From DAOLOF01 sp964463605 (GTDB lineage: Bacteria; Patescibacteriota; Microgenomatia; UBA1400; PJMF01): a DNA stretch of 28,175 nt. The DNA lies in NCBI GenBank assembly GCA_964463605.1, contig CAYXBZ010000006.1, forward strand, positions 1 to 28,175. Direction: 5' to 3'. Shown here one piece after another: positions 14,536 to 22,159 of this stretch. Every line of letters starts with the position of its first letter. Position 1 is the stretch's first letter. A program made the translations under genes and the position numbers. The notes under the pieces are model-generated. The model searched no databases. It saw only the letters and a program-made list of their open reading frames with translations, and was not told where the DNA came from.

Positions 14536-17160
14536 ATGCCAAAATCGTCAAAATTACCAACATCGTCAACATCTTCAACCTATAATCATCAACAGTCAGA
14601 GCCCCGCTGGCAGCAGCGCTGGGAAGAAGCCAACCTGTTTCAGGATCAGGTTAATCAGTTTGCTGATAAGGCAGAGAGCGGCGAGAAAATCAACCCGCTT
14701 TATTTGTTGTTTGCCTTTGCCTATCCTTCTGGCTCTGGCTTGCATGTGGGTCACGTTGAAAGCAAAACGGCTTTAGACATTTTGGCTCGCTACAACCGCA
14801 TGTTGGGCAAAGACGTAATTTTTCCGGTGGGCTGGGATGCCTTTGGTTTGCCAGCCGAGAACTATGCCATCAAGACCGGTGTATCGCCAGCAGTGACTAC
14901 TAAAGAAGCGATTAATACCTTTCGCCGCCAGATTAAGCGACTGGGCATTAGCTATGATTGGGCAAGCGAGCTTGCTACCTGCCATCCAGACTACTACAAG
15001 TTTACGCAGTGGCTGTTTGCTCAGTTGTATCAGGAGGGTCTGGCCTACAAAAAGATGGGTAGTGTGAACTGGTGTTCATCTTGTCAAACGGTGCTGGCTA
15101 ACGAGCAGGTGGTTGAGGGCTTGTGCGAGCGCTGCGATAGCGAGGTGATTCAGAAGGAGCTGGAGCAGTGGTACTTCAAGATCACAGAATACAAGGATGA
15201 GCTGATTGAGGGTTTGGAAAAAGTTGATTGGCCCGAGCCCACCAAGCAACAACAGCTACATTGGATCGGCCGCAGCCAGGGCGCTGAGGTTGATTTTAGA
15301 CTTCAAGCAGATGAGGCTGCAGTTTTGCCTTGCTTCACCACTCGCATCGACACTATTTTTGGCACCACTTTTTTGGTAATTTCTCCTGAAAAGTTTCGTC
15401 AGATGGAGATGACCCAGCATATGAATCAAGTGCATACTCAGGAGGTGGCTAAGTATTTAGATCAGGCTTTTAAGAAAACCGAGGAAGAGCGTCGCATCGG
15501 CGAGAAAGACAAGTCGGGGGTTAACACTGGTTTGTTAGCAATCAATCCGGTCAACGGGGCAGAGGTCCCCATTTTTGTGGCAGATTACGTTTTAGGCCAC
15601 GTAGGCACTGGAGTAGTGATGGGAGTGCCGGCTCATGACGAGCGCGACTGGGCCTTTGCCGTCAAACATAACCTGGAAATTCTTCCGGTAATTGCTCCAG
15701 TTGAGGGTAAGGTGCTGGTCGATGGAAAGTTGGAGGAGTATGACGCCACAAATCCTCAGATTTGCACTCCAGAATATGGGGTGATGATCAATTCTGGAAA
15801 GTATGACGGACTAACTTCAAAAGACGGTCAGCAAAAAATAATCCAGGATTTTTCGGATGTAATTTGTTCAACTACTACTTACAAACTGCGAGACTGGCTA
15901 ATTTCCCGCCAGCGCTATTGGGGTGCTCCCATTCCGGTGATCTATGATCCGCAGGGAGAGGCTCATTTAATTAAAGACAAAGATTTGCCTTGGTTGCTGC
16001 CAGAAGATGTTGACTTCAAACCCACTGGAGAGTCACCCTTGGTGTCTAGCGAGGAACTGCAGCGGCGTACTCAAGAGTACGCCGCCCGCGAGTTCGCCGA
16101 TTTAATAGCTAGCAACAACTGGCCGGCCGATGGTTCCGGCTGGCGCCCAGAGTATGACACGATGGATACTTTTGTTGACTCCTCTTGGTACTACTTGAGG
16201 TTCTTAGATGCCCGCAATCAAGACAAGTTTGCCAAAGAAGAGCGGCTGAACAAGTTCATGCCGGTTGATTTTTACTTAATTGGTCCCGAGCATATCGTGC
16301 TGCATTTGCTGTACTCGCGCTTTTTTACCAAGTTTTTGCGCGATCAAGGCTTTATTGATCTACCCAGCGGCGAGCCTTTTGCCAAGATGCGCCATCAGGG
16401 CATGATCTTGGGTCCTGATCACAAAAAAATGAGCAAGAGCAAGGGCAATGTTATTAACCCTGATGAGATTATTGAAAAGTACGGCGCCGACACCTTGAGA
16501 GTGTACGAGATGTTTATGGGTCCTTTAGAAGCTGATAAGCCCTGGGATGACCGAGCGGTTCAGGGCGTGGCTAGATTTTTGCACAAAATATACAAGTTGT
16601 TTGTTTTGACTCTTGAGAAACTAGAGGAGGGGAGTGGTGCAGAAGAATCATCCGAAAAACTAGAGCGCAAACTGCACGCAACCATTAAAAAAGTAACAAA
16701 AGATTTATCAGAACTAAAGTTTAATACCGCCATTGCGGCTTTGATGGAATTTGGCAATGATTGGCAAGCAGTCTTAAAGGCAGGGGAAAATTCATTCAAT
16801 CGAACTCAGCTGAAGGCACTGGTCAAGTTGCTTGCCCCATTGGCGCCATTCATGGCTGAGGAGCTGTGGTCCCTGCTGGGTGAAGAGTTTAGTGTTCATC
16901 AGCAGACCTGGCCAGAGTTCGACCCAGAATTGGCCAAAGCACAATTGATCATCATTCCGGTTCAAGTTAACGGCAAGTTGCGCGGCGAGTTAGAGCTGGA
17001 TGCTGGCGAACTGGAACAAATGAATCAAGAAGAGGTGATTGCTTTAGCCAAGCAACTTGAGTCGGTGCAAAAGTGGCTGGCTGATTCCAACGGTAAAATT
17101 CCATCAAAGCTCAAGAAAGAGATTTATGTTTCAGGCAAGATAGTGAGTTTGGTGAAGTAG
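14536..17160 (+). CDS. leuS: Leucyl-tRNA synthetase
   Basis: An 874-aa class I aminoacyl-tRNA synthetase that charges tRNA-Leu. It has AYPSGSGLHVGH (HIGH motif, 62-73) followed by DVIFPVGWDAFGLPAENYAI. A Cys4 zinc module is at C180/C183/C197/C200. The CP1 editing domain has TTRIDTIFGTTFLVI and GTGVVMGVPAHDERDWAF. Further on are DWLISRQRYWGAPIP, DTFVDSSWYYLRF, KMSKS (631-635) and a C-terminal anticodon-binding/tRNA-interaction region ending in IVSLVK. It is full length for a bacterial LeuRS of the Bacillus-like type; the first 12 residues are a low-complexity Ser/Thr stretch. It is flanked on both sides by toxin-antitoxin modules, unusual for an essential housekeeping gene. No Shine-Dalgarno sequence precedes ATG14536. 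Confidence 0.97.
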   Translation: MPKSSKLPTSSTSSTYNHQQSEPRWQQRWEEANLFQDQVNQFADKAESGEKINPLYLLFAFAYPSGSGLHVGHVESKTALDILARYNRMLGKDVIFPVGWDAFGLPAENYAIKTGVSPAVTTKEAINTFRRQIKRLGISYDWASELATCHPDYYKFTQWLFAQLYQEGLAYKKMGSVNWCSSCQTVLANEQVVEGLCERCDSEVIQKELEQWYFKITEYKDELIEGLEKVDWPEPTKQQQLHWIGRSQGAEVDFRLQADEAAVLPCFTTRIDTIFGTTFLVISPEKFRQMEMTQHMNQVHTQEVAKYLDQAFKKTEEERRIGEKDKSGVNTGLLAINPVNGAEVPIFVADYVLGHVGTGVVMGVPAHDERDWAFAVKHNLEILPVIAPVEGKVLVDGKLEEYDATNPQICTPEYGVMINSGKYDGLTSKDGQQKIIQDFSDVICSTTTYKLRDWLISRQRYWGAPIPVIYDPQGEAHLIKDKDLPWLLPEDVDFKPTGESPLVSSEELQRRTQEYAAREFADLIASNNWPADGSGWRPEYDTMDTFVDSSWYYLRFLDARNQDKFAKEERLNKFMPVDFYLIGPEHIVLHLLYSRFFTKFLRDQGFIDLPSGEPFAKMRHQGMILGPDHKKMSKSKGNVINPDEIIEKYGADTLRVYEMFMGPLEADKPWDDRAVQGVARFLHKIYKLFVLTLEKLEEGSGAEESSEKLERKLHATIKKVTKDLSELKFNTAIAALMEFGNDWQAVLKAGENSFNRTQLKALVKLLAPLAPFMAEELWSLLGEEFSVHQQTWPEFDPELAKAQLIIIPVQVNGKLRGELELDAGELEQMNQEEVIALAKQLESVQKWLADSNGKIPSKLKKEIYVSGKIVSLVK

Positions 17161-17218
17161 AGTCTTTTCAGGGGGAATGAGATTGCCCGTTGAGGTTTCT
17201 GTTTTTTCTTCTTTCAAA

Positions 17219-17245
17219 AATAATGAAAACTATACTTTCATTATT
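17219..17245. promoter_or_regulatory. Operator/promoter of the AbrB-PIN module
   Basis: AATAATGAAA (17219-17228) and TTTCATTATT (17236-17245) are perfect complements seven bases apart and enclose a TATACT -10 box (17231-17236). Regulator binding would directly cover the promoter. The -35 region is weak. Confidence 0.6.
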
Positions 17246-17333
17246 TATTCTGTTACACTCAGTTACAGCAGAGGCGTTACAAAAAACTAGCAGTTTGCTA
17301 TTTTTCAGTTATTTTTCAGAAAGAAAGGTCAAT

Positions 17334-17588
17334 ATGGAAGCACAGAAGAAAATTATGTCAATTACCTCTCAGGGACAGATTACCATTCCAACTAAGATAC
17401 GCAACTCGCTGGGAATTGAAGGGGCTGTTAAGGCTTTGGTAACTCAGGTGGATGGCTTGATTGTGATTAAACCTCAAGTGGAGTTTGATCAGCTGGCAGG
17501 CAGTCTGCACAGCGATGTTCGCCTGAGTGACACTGAGCTGCAAGAGGCAAGAGCTGCATTTAGCAAAAAATGGACGGACGCCTCATGA
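17334..17588 (+). CDS. AbrB/MazE-type antitoxin
   Basis: The frame is open from 17190, but ATG17334 is chosen: AAAGG (17324-17328) sits five bases upstream and the upstream codons contain the promoter. The 84-aa product has the swapped-hairpin AbrB fold signature: MSITSQGQITIPTKIRNSLGI (in two parts, SQGQITIP and KIRNSLGI), then VTQVDGLIVIKP. The C-terminal part (about 45-84: LAGSLHSDVRLSDTELQ) is the toxin-binding tail. It should bind the palindrome at 17219-17245. Its TGA stop overlaps the toxin ATG as ATGA. Confidence 0.85.
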   Translation: MEAQKKIMSITSQGQITIPTKIRNSLGIEGAVKALVTQVDGLIVIKPQVEFDQLAGSLHSDVRLSDTELQEARAAFSKKWTDAS

Positions 17589-17983
17589 GAAATTCTCAGG
17601 GAAAAACTTTTATTGTGGACACCAACGTTATTCTGCGCTTTTTAGTAGGCGATCAACCAGATCAACTGAAACAAGCTCAAGCTTGGTTCAAGTTGGCAAG
17701 GCAAGGGGAGTGGCAGCTACAAATCTCATCTCTAGTAGTCGCTGAGTGCTGCTTTGTGTTGGAGTCTTTTTATCACATTAAGCGTGAGCAAATTGCTCAA
17801 AAGATGTCTGTTTTGCTGGGGCAGCGATGGTTGCAAGTGCCAGAAAGAGCCGCGTTTGCAAACATGTGGGACAAGTATTTAGATGGATTGCACTTTGTTG
17901 ACAGCTATCTTCTAGCTTGGGCAAAGGTCCATCAGCAGCAGGTTTTGAGTTTTGACGAAAAACTGAAGAAAAATGAAAAATAA
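17585..17983 (+). CDS. PIN-domain toxin (VapC-like)
   Basis: I choose ATG17585 because it forms the ATGA overlap with the antitoxin; an ATG at 17570 would add five residues. The product is about 132 aa. Metal-site acids are visible at Asp12 (FIVDTNVILRF), Glu54 (VVAECCFVLES), Asp106 (HFVDSYLLAWA) and Asp124 (LSFDEKL), the VapC arrangement. VapC toxins cut tRNA or rRNA; the target here is unknown. Its antitoxin is AbrB-like, a common VapB type. It is not closely similar to the PIN protein at 12541. Confidence 0.88.
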   Translation: MRNSQGKTFIVDTNVILRFLVGDQPDQLKQAQAWFKLARQGEWQLQISSLVVAECCFVLESFYHIKREQIAQKMSVLLGQRWLQVPERAAFANMWDKYLDGLHFVDSYLLAWAKVHQQQVLSFDEKLKKNEK

Positions 17984-18046
17984 GTTAAGGCGGTTTAGAA
18001 AAGAATCCTGACAATCAGCCACTTGCTTTTCTTCTTTTTCTGCGAT

Positions 18047-18088
18047 ATATTTCTAATAATTGCTAAAAAACACAATCTTTAGAAATAT
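18047..18088. promoter_or_regulatory. Inverted repeat upstream of the second AbiE module
   Basis: ATATTTCTAA (18047-18056) and TTAGAAATAT (18079-18088) are perfect complements, centres 32 bases apart, about three helical turns. The right half overlaps TATTAT, a possible -10 box. This fits AbiEi-type autoregulation by paired half-sites. Confidence 0.55.
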
Positions 18089-18120
18089 TATCAATTTTTG
18101 CGATCATGTTAGGAGTTGGT

Positions 18121-18780
18121 GTGAGATATCTTGATTTTTACCAACAGTTTAAGCAGTTTGAGGTGATTCGTTTGGGTGATATCAAACTGATTGAGCCAAA
18201 CTTTGACCACAAGCGTTTGGTTGAGTGGCAGCAAAAGGGTTATCTGGTGCAGTTGCGACGGGGGCATTATATCCTTGCTGACCAAGTGAAAAGTCTAAGT
18301 GAGGAGGGACTGTTTTTGATCGCCAACAAGATCTACTCGCCGTCGTATGTTTCCTTAGAAACAGCTTTCCATTACTACAACTTTATTCCCGAAGCACCGT
18401 TTACCATTACTAGCATCAGTTCACGAAAAACAGAGCAGTTTGCAACTCCGATAGGAAACTTCAGCTATCGTTCAGTAAAATCTGATTTAATGCAAGGATA
18501 CAAACTAATCAATGTAGAAACTGGACAGCAGTCTACAAATAATGGACACTCTTTTGAACAATCTGCCAAGTTGGCATATCCAGAGAAGGCGATTCTAGAT
18601 TATCTCTATCTTAATTCCAAGATAAATGATATCGACGCATTAGCCTCCTTGAGGTTGAATAGGGAAGAGATTAAGTCAAGATGTAATTTTGAAAGATTTG
18701 AACAACTGTTGTCGATATATTCCAACAAGGCGCTGCGTCAAAGAGCGGAGGTGTTTGTGGGGTGGACTCAGCAACGATAA
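18121..18780 (+). CDS. AbiEi-like antitoxin, second module
   Basis: The frame opens with ATG18106, but AGGAG at 18111-18115 lies five bases before GTG18121, a far better translation start, so I place it there (about 219 aa, beginning MRYLDFYQQF). Residues about 5-55 form a winged helix (VIRLGDIKLIEPNFDHKRL, LVQLRRGHYILAD) with the RRGHY wing of AbiEi/COG5340 proteins. Then come YVSLETAFHYYNFIPE and ITSISSRKTEQF, and FSYRSVKSDLMQGY, matching AbiEi C-terminal motifs. It is only distantly similar to the AbiEi at 13170, so the two modules look like separate acquisitions. Confidence 0.75.
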   Translation: MRYLDFYQQFKQFEVIRLGDIKLIEPNFDHKRLVEWQQKGYLVQLRRGHYILADQVKSLSEEGLFLIANKIYSPSYVSLETAFHYYNFIPEAPFTITSISSRKTEQFATPIGNFSYRSVKSDLMQGYKLINVETGQQSTNNGHSFEQSAKLAYPEKAILDYLYLNSKINDIDALASLRLNREEIKSRCNFERFEQLLSIYSNKALRQRAEVFVGWTQQR

Positions 18781-18824
18781 ACTAAATAGAGATTTCAGAT
18801 TAATAATAACTTTTTAATGTCACC

Positions 18825-19601
18825 ATGTTGAATTTAAATCAAATCAAACAGCAGTATCCAGAGCAGCTTCATTCTCAGCCTAGGTTTTTGCTGAGGGAGT
18901 ATTTGCAGCACAAGCTATTGGAGTTAATCTCACATCAAGAGCATGGGAGAAAGTTAGTTTTCATGGGAGGAACAGCTATTAGGCTTTTTTATAGCAGTCA
19001 GCGTTTCTCTGAAGATTTGGATTTTGACAATCAAGGATTGACTCAAGAGCAGTTCGAGCAGTTGCTGTTGGATGTGGCCGCTAATTTAGAATTGGAAGGC
19101 TTGGCAACAGAAGCTCGTTTTAGTCACAAGGAGGCTTTTCACTGCTACTTAAAGTTCACTGATATTCTTCAACAACTTAACTTAACCAAGCAAAAAAAGG
19201 AAAAAATCTTGATTCGCATCGACACAACAGGCCAAGATTATCAATATCAACCTCAATTTAAGATTCTTAATAAGTTTGATGTTTTTGCTCGGGTGCCAGT
19301 GTCGCCCGCCGATTTGTTGTTGGCCCAAAAACTAACAGCACTCTTGGGTCGGAAAAGGGCTAAGGGTAGAGATTTTTACGACGCCGTTTTTTTAGCAGGA
19401 CAGACCCAGCCGGACTACAACTATTTACAGCAGAAGGTTCAAATTTCTAGCTCCACTCAGTTAAAGAAAGCTCTTAAGGAGAAAATTGCTGATCTTGATC
19501 TCAGGTTGATGGCAGATGATGTAGCATCATTTCTAATGAAGAGTTCAGATCTAGCTAGAGTAGAGCAGTTTGATGAATTTGTTGAGCAGTGGTTAGGTTG
19601 A
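18825..19601 (+). CDS. AbiEii-like nucleotidyltransferase toxin, second module
   Basis: A 258-aa polymerase-beta-fold nucleotidyltransferase. It shows LVFMGGTAIRLFY (GGT at 48-50), RFSEDLDFDN with Asp64 and Asp66, and QKLTALLGRKRAKGRDFYDAVFL, the conserved K-L-x-A-L...RDxYD region of AbiEii. It lies 44 bases after its antitoxin. It belongs to a different subtype from the toxin at 13732 (S-E-D-L-D-F instead of S-V-D-L-D-F, and a longer N-terminus). All motifs are intact. Confidence 0.85.
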   Translation: MLNLNQIKQQYPEQLHSQPRFLLREYLQHKLLELISHQEHGRKLVFMGGTAIRLFYSSQRFSEDLDFDNQGLTQEQFEQLLLDVAANLELEGLATEARFSHKEAFHCYLKFTDILQQLNLTKQKKEKILIRIDTTGQDYQYQPQFKILNKFDVFARVPVSPADLLLAQKLTALLGRKRAKGRDFYDAVFLAGQTQPDYNYLQQKVQISSSTQLKKALKEKIADLDLRLMADDVASFLMKSSDLARVEQFDEFVEQWLG

Positions 19602-19692
19602 TTACTTTTCTTTATTAACTTCCAATTTTTTCCACTCTGCTTTCCAATTTTTCGATAGCAACTGTTTTTTTTCTACGGTTTGTGTCAGTTTC

Positions 19693-19717
19693 ATGACATA
19701 GAGTTGACCTATGTCAT
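19693..19717 (+). promoter_or_regulatory. Hairpin containing the comEA start codon
   Basis: ATGACATAG (19693-19701) and CTATGTCAT (19709-19717) are perfect complements with a 7-base loop. The second arm contains the ATG at 19711. In mRNA the start codon would be paired, suggesting translational control, or the palindrome may be a DNA-binding site. Confidence 0.5.
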
Positions 19718-20517
19718 TGTCTGATGGAATCTCCAGCTCCTCAGTAACTTCAAAAAAGTGGCGCACCTTAGTTTCAGTTATACTTTTCGTTCTTGGAGTA
19801 GCAAGTCTGATTTGGGGAACTCATAACTTATTGATACAAACGCAAGTTCCTAACTGTGCAACTGTAGTTGATGAGCTAATGCTAGCAACTAATTCAGGTG
19901 TTGAGGATTGGCAGGAAGATGAGCAAGAGCAGGAAAAGATAGAAGAAGTAAATAGAGGTATTAACAGTGGTCTAGAGCTAGGTAGCATACAAGTAGAGAT
20001 TAGCGGGGCTGTTGAAAATCCAGGATTATATTGGATAAGTTACAGTTCTAGATTGGGAGATTTGATCAAGTTGTCAGGTGGTTTTACCAAAGATGCTGAT
20101 CTCAAGAAGATAAATCAACAGCTTAATTTAGCTGGAAAGCTTAAAGATGAGCAACAGATTAAGATACCCTTCAAACAAGAAGTGGAAATGGAAGAATGGC
20201 TCACTCTTTACTGTCAGGGAATAAATCAATCCACAAATCAAACATCGTCGAGTAAACAATCATCATTGATCGCGGAAGAAGGAGCTAGTTTAGAGGTGGA
20301 GAACGAAGGTGGGAGCTTGATTGATACAAATCTCCAAGACTGTATCTCCATAAACTATGCAAGCAGCAATCAGTTGCAGACTTTAGTAGGAGTGGGAGAA
20401 AAAACTGCTCAGCTAATTATCGAAGGAAGACCCTACTTCAAAGTAAGCGAACTATTAGAGGTAAAAGGAATTGGAGATGCAACGCTAGAAAAGCTCGAGC
20501 CTCATATTTGTTTATAG
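19711..20517 (+). CDS. comEA: ComEA-like DNA-binding competence protein
   Basis: A 268-aa protein with the full ComEA layout. It has a short cytoplasmic start, one membrane anchor (19-38), and an acidic linker (about 60-85). An SLBB domain follows (IQVEISGAVENPGLY, SRLGDLIKLSGGFTKDAD, LNLAGKLKDEQQIKIP), then a Ser/Gln/Glu-rich linker and a C-terminal helix-hairpin-helix pair (CISINYASSNQLQTLVGVG, AQLIIEGRPYFKVSELLEVKG given in parts, ending IGDATLEKLEPHICL). It binds incoming double-stranded DNA outside the membrane and passes it to ComEC, encoded downstream. The linkers make it longer than many homologues. The start codon lies in a hairpin. Confidence 0.88.
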   Translation: MSLSDGISSSSVTSKKWRTLVSVILFVLGVASLIWGTHNLLIQTQVPNCATVVDELMLATNSGVEDWQEDEQEQEKIEEVNRGINSGLELGSIQVEISGAVENPGLYWISYSSRLGDLIKLSGGFTKDADLKKINQQLNLAGKLKDEQQIKIPFKQEVEMEEWLTLYCQGINQSTNQTSSSKQSSLIAEEGASLEVENEGGSLIDTNLQDCISINYASSNQLQTLVGVGEKTAQLIIEGRPYFKVSELLEVKGIGDATLEKLEPHICL

Positions 20518-20993
20518 GAATGATGCAATGTCACTACAATTAATATTTTATCAGACGATACTATAGGATAAGAAAATTATGATATGTCTAAATAAAAATG
20601 GCCTTACATTTTATACAAAGAGTAGTGGTAAATGTTAAAAACATGCATATCATTGTACAAGATGTATTTAATATCACATTTCGTATCACAAAGATTGAAT
20701 AGTTAATAATTATTGCAACAGTACTAAGTTATATATATTGATATATATAGCAATATATATAGCAAAAGAAATTAAGCAATAATTATAAATTGCCCGAAAC
20801 TTACTAATAAACGTACAAATTGTTAGTCAGTTGTTGCTCTCAAAGAACGAGATTCAGGTTTATCATGAAAAAATAGCTTTTTACTCAAGCAACCTGATAA
20901 ATTTGATCTAGAAATTAAGATGAGTAAATTAATAAAAAATGTGATTTGGCAAACTACCACGATTGACTGCTAGTTACTTTTTTGAAACCATTT
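20518..20993. other. Noncoding AT-rich interval between comEA and comEC
   Basis: About 475 bases without a plausible gene, unusual because comEA and comEC are normally adjacent. It contains an AT-rich inverted-repeat block with an internal 12-base tandem repeat (separate entry). Other short complementary pieces (AGGTT near 20855, AACCT near 20890) are weak. It may hold the comEC promoter, but many AT hexamers prevent a confident choice. Confidence 0.6.
20706..20786. repeat. AT-rich inverted repeat enclosing a tandem duplication
   Basis: ATAATTATTGC (20706-20716) and GCAATAATTAT (20776-20786) are perfect complements. Between them ATATATATAGCA is duplicated in tandem (20741-20752, 20753-20764). 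The whole 80-base block could extrude as a cruciform or bind architectural proteins. Confidence 0.5.
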
Positions 20994-22151
20994 ATGAACG
21001 TTGATCAACCTTTTTTAATCTTTTCAACTTTACTAAGTTCGCTTATTTATTGGTTTGAGATAGGTTCCTTACTTTGTGATGCTTTGAAAGTAGAGTTAAA
21101 GGCAATAGGCTACTATTATCTAGGTAATTTAGACACAAGCTATGCAATGGGCCTACTGTGGGGAGTACAACTTGGGCAAAATGGCAGTCTACATCATAAA
21201 CTACAAGTTATAGGGATGTCAACTTTGTGGTCGGCATCGGGATTAGCTGTTTCTCTCTTTTTATCAGCGCAGCGATCTATTTACAGCTTTCTTAGATATG
21301 TCTATATTTCTAAAAGAACGATTTTGCACCTATTAAGCCTTTTCTTCTTCTGGCACATGAGTGCCAAATCTCCTTCTTTGCTACGCGCTTTGTTGATGGC
21401 GAGCTTAGCTTTAATTATTAAGGATTTGTGTAACCGACAGCTTAAATCCATTTATTCTTTGTTTCTTACTTTGTGTTTTTTGTTAATTTATGATTTGTTA
21501 ATCTCAAATTCTCAGTTTGGTCAATCTTTATCATTGCAGTTTTCAGTTGCCGCTGTTTTTGGTGTTGTTTACTTGCAGCCGACGATTAAGTCTCTTTTTA
21601 TTAAAATTTTATTGAAGAGAAACAGATCTTCTACCTTTATCTCCTCATCCTCAATTACAACTTTTATTAGTTTTGTTAGAAAAAATTGCAGTTGGTTCTT
21701 TTCTATGATAGTTAACAATTTATCTTTGCTTCTTTCTATTCAGTTGTCGATGCTTCCGCTGATTTCTCAAACGTGGGGTGAGGTTAATTTGGTGCAGTTC
21801 ATTACCTCTACCTTGATTGCTGGTTTGTCTCCAGCTTTATTTTTGCTTGGGCTCATCTGGTTTGTCTGGACACTTGCTGTGTTTTCTTTTGGATTGATTG
21901 GTCGTTTTGATTATTTATCAAGAACAGTATCACTATTACTAATTTTTCCAGTGAAGATGATGTTTCAGCTCGCTGATCAACTAGTACAAATCGAACAAGT
22001 TGTACTGTTACTTCCACCTTTCAATAACTTATCAACTATAGCCTGGTATAGCGCCATATTCTTTGTAGGAGAATATTATGTGTGGAGGATGGGGCGCGCG
22101 CTGCGCGCGCGCCCCTCATTCAATCATTTAACAAAAATCCTTACTCCATAA
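20994..22151 (+). CDS. comEC: ComEC membrane channel domain (N-terminal half of a split ComEC)
   Basis: About 385 aa from ATG20994 (a TTG at 20982 would add four residues). It carries the ComEC/Rec2 competence domain, the inner-membrane channel for single-stranded DNA uptake. Landmarks are LQVIGMSTLWSASGLAVSLFLS (in parts; the usual H-l-l-a-I-S-G-l-H region), SAKSPSLLRALLMAS, SLSLQFSVAAVFGVVYLQP and LLLSIQLSMLPLISQTWG with VNLVQFITSTLIAGLSP. About nine hydrophobic segments are present. The usual N-terminal OB-type domain (DUF4131) is missing. The ORF ends in a different frame from the metallo-beta-lactamase domain that normally continues the same protein, and the break falls at the GC palindrome 22091-22115. 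Its last 20 or so residues (GRALRARPSFNHLTKILTP) therefore look like an out-of-frame tail. Confidence 0.82.
   Translation: MNVDQPFLIFSTLLSSLIYWFEIGSLLCDALKVELKAIGYYYLGNLDTSYAMGLLWGVQLGQNGSLHHKLQVIGMSTLWSASGLAVSLFLSAQRSIYSFLRYVYISKRTILHLLSLFFFWHMSAKSPSLLRALLMASLALIIKDLCNRQLKSIYSLFLTLCFLLIYDLLISNSQFGQSLSLQFSVAAVFGVVYLQPTIKSLFIKILLKRNRSSTFISSSSITTFISFVRKNCSWFFSMIVNNLSLLLSIQLSMLPLISQTWGEVNLVQFITSTLIAGLSPALFLLGLIWFVWTLAVFSFGLIGRFDYLSRTVSLLLIFPVKMMFQLADQLVQIEQVVLLLPPFNNLSTIAWYSAIFFVGEYYVWRMGRALRARPSFNHLTKILTP
22091..22115. repeat. GC-only palindrome with (GC)n tracts at the comEC break point
   Basis: GGGGCGCGCG (22091-22100) pairs with CGCGCGCCCC (22106-22115) around CTGCG. The block consists of (GC)4 at 22094-22101, a T, and (GC)5 at 22103-22112, flanked by GGG and CCC, in otherwise AT-rich DNA. 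Losing one GC unit from the second tract would make two identical 11-base arms around the single T and join the two comEC ORFs in one frame. Confidence 0.85.
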
Positions 22152-22159
22152 TTCTAAAA

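Noticed and set aside
17161..17215. Terminator after leuS
   Set aside because: GGG...CCC with weak AT pairs gives only an imperfect stem, and the T-run is too far downstream.
22091..22151. Programmed -1 ribosomal frameshift joining the two comEC parts
   Set aside because: No X-XXY-YYZ slippery heptamer is found in the right frame in the overlap; a DNA-level repeat-length change explains the offset better.
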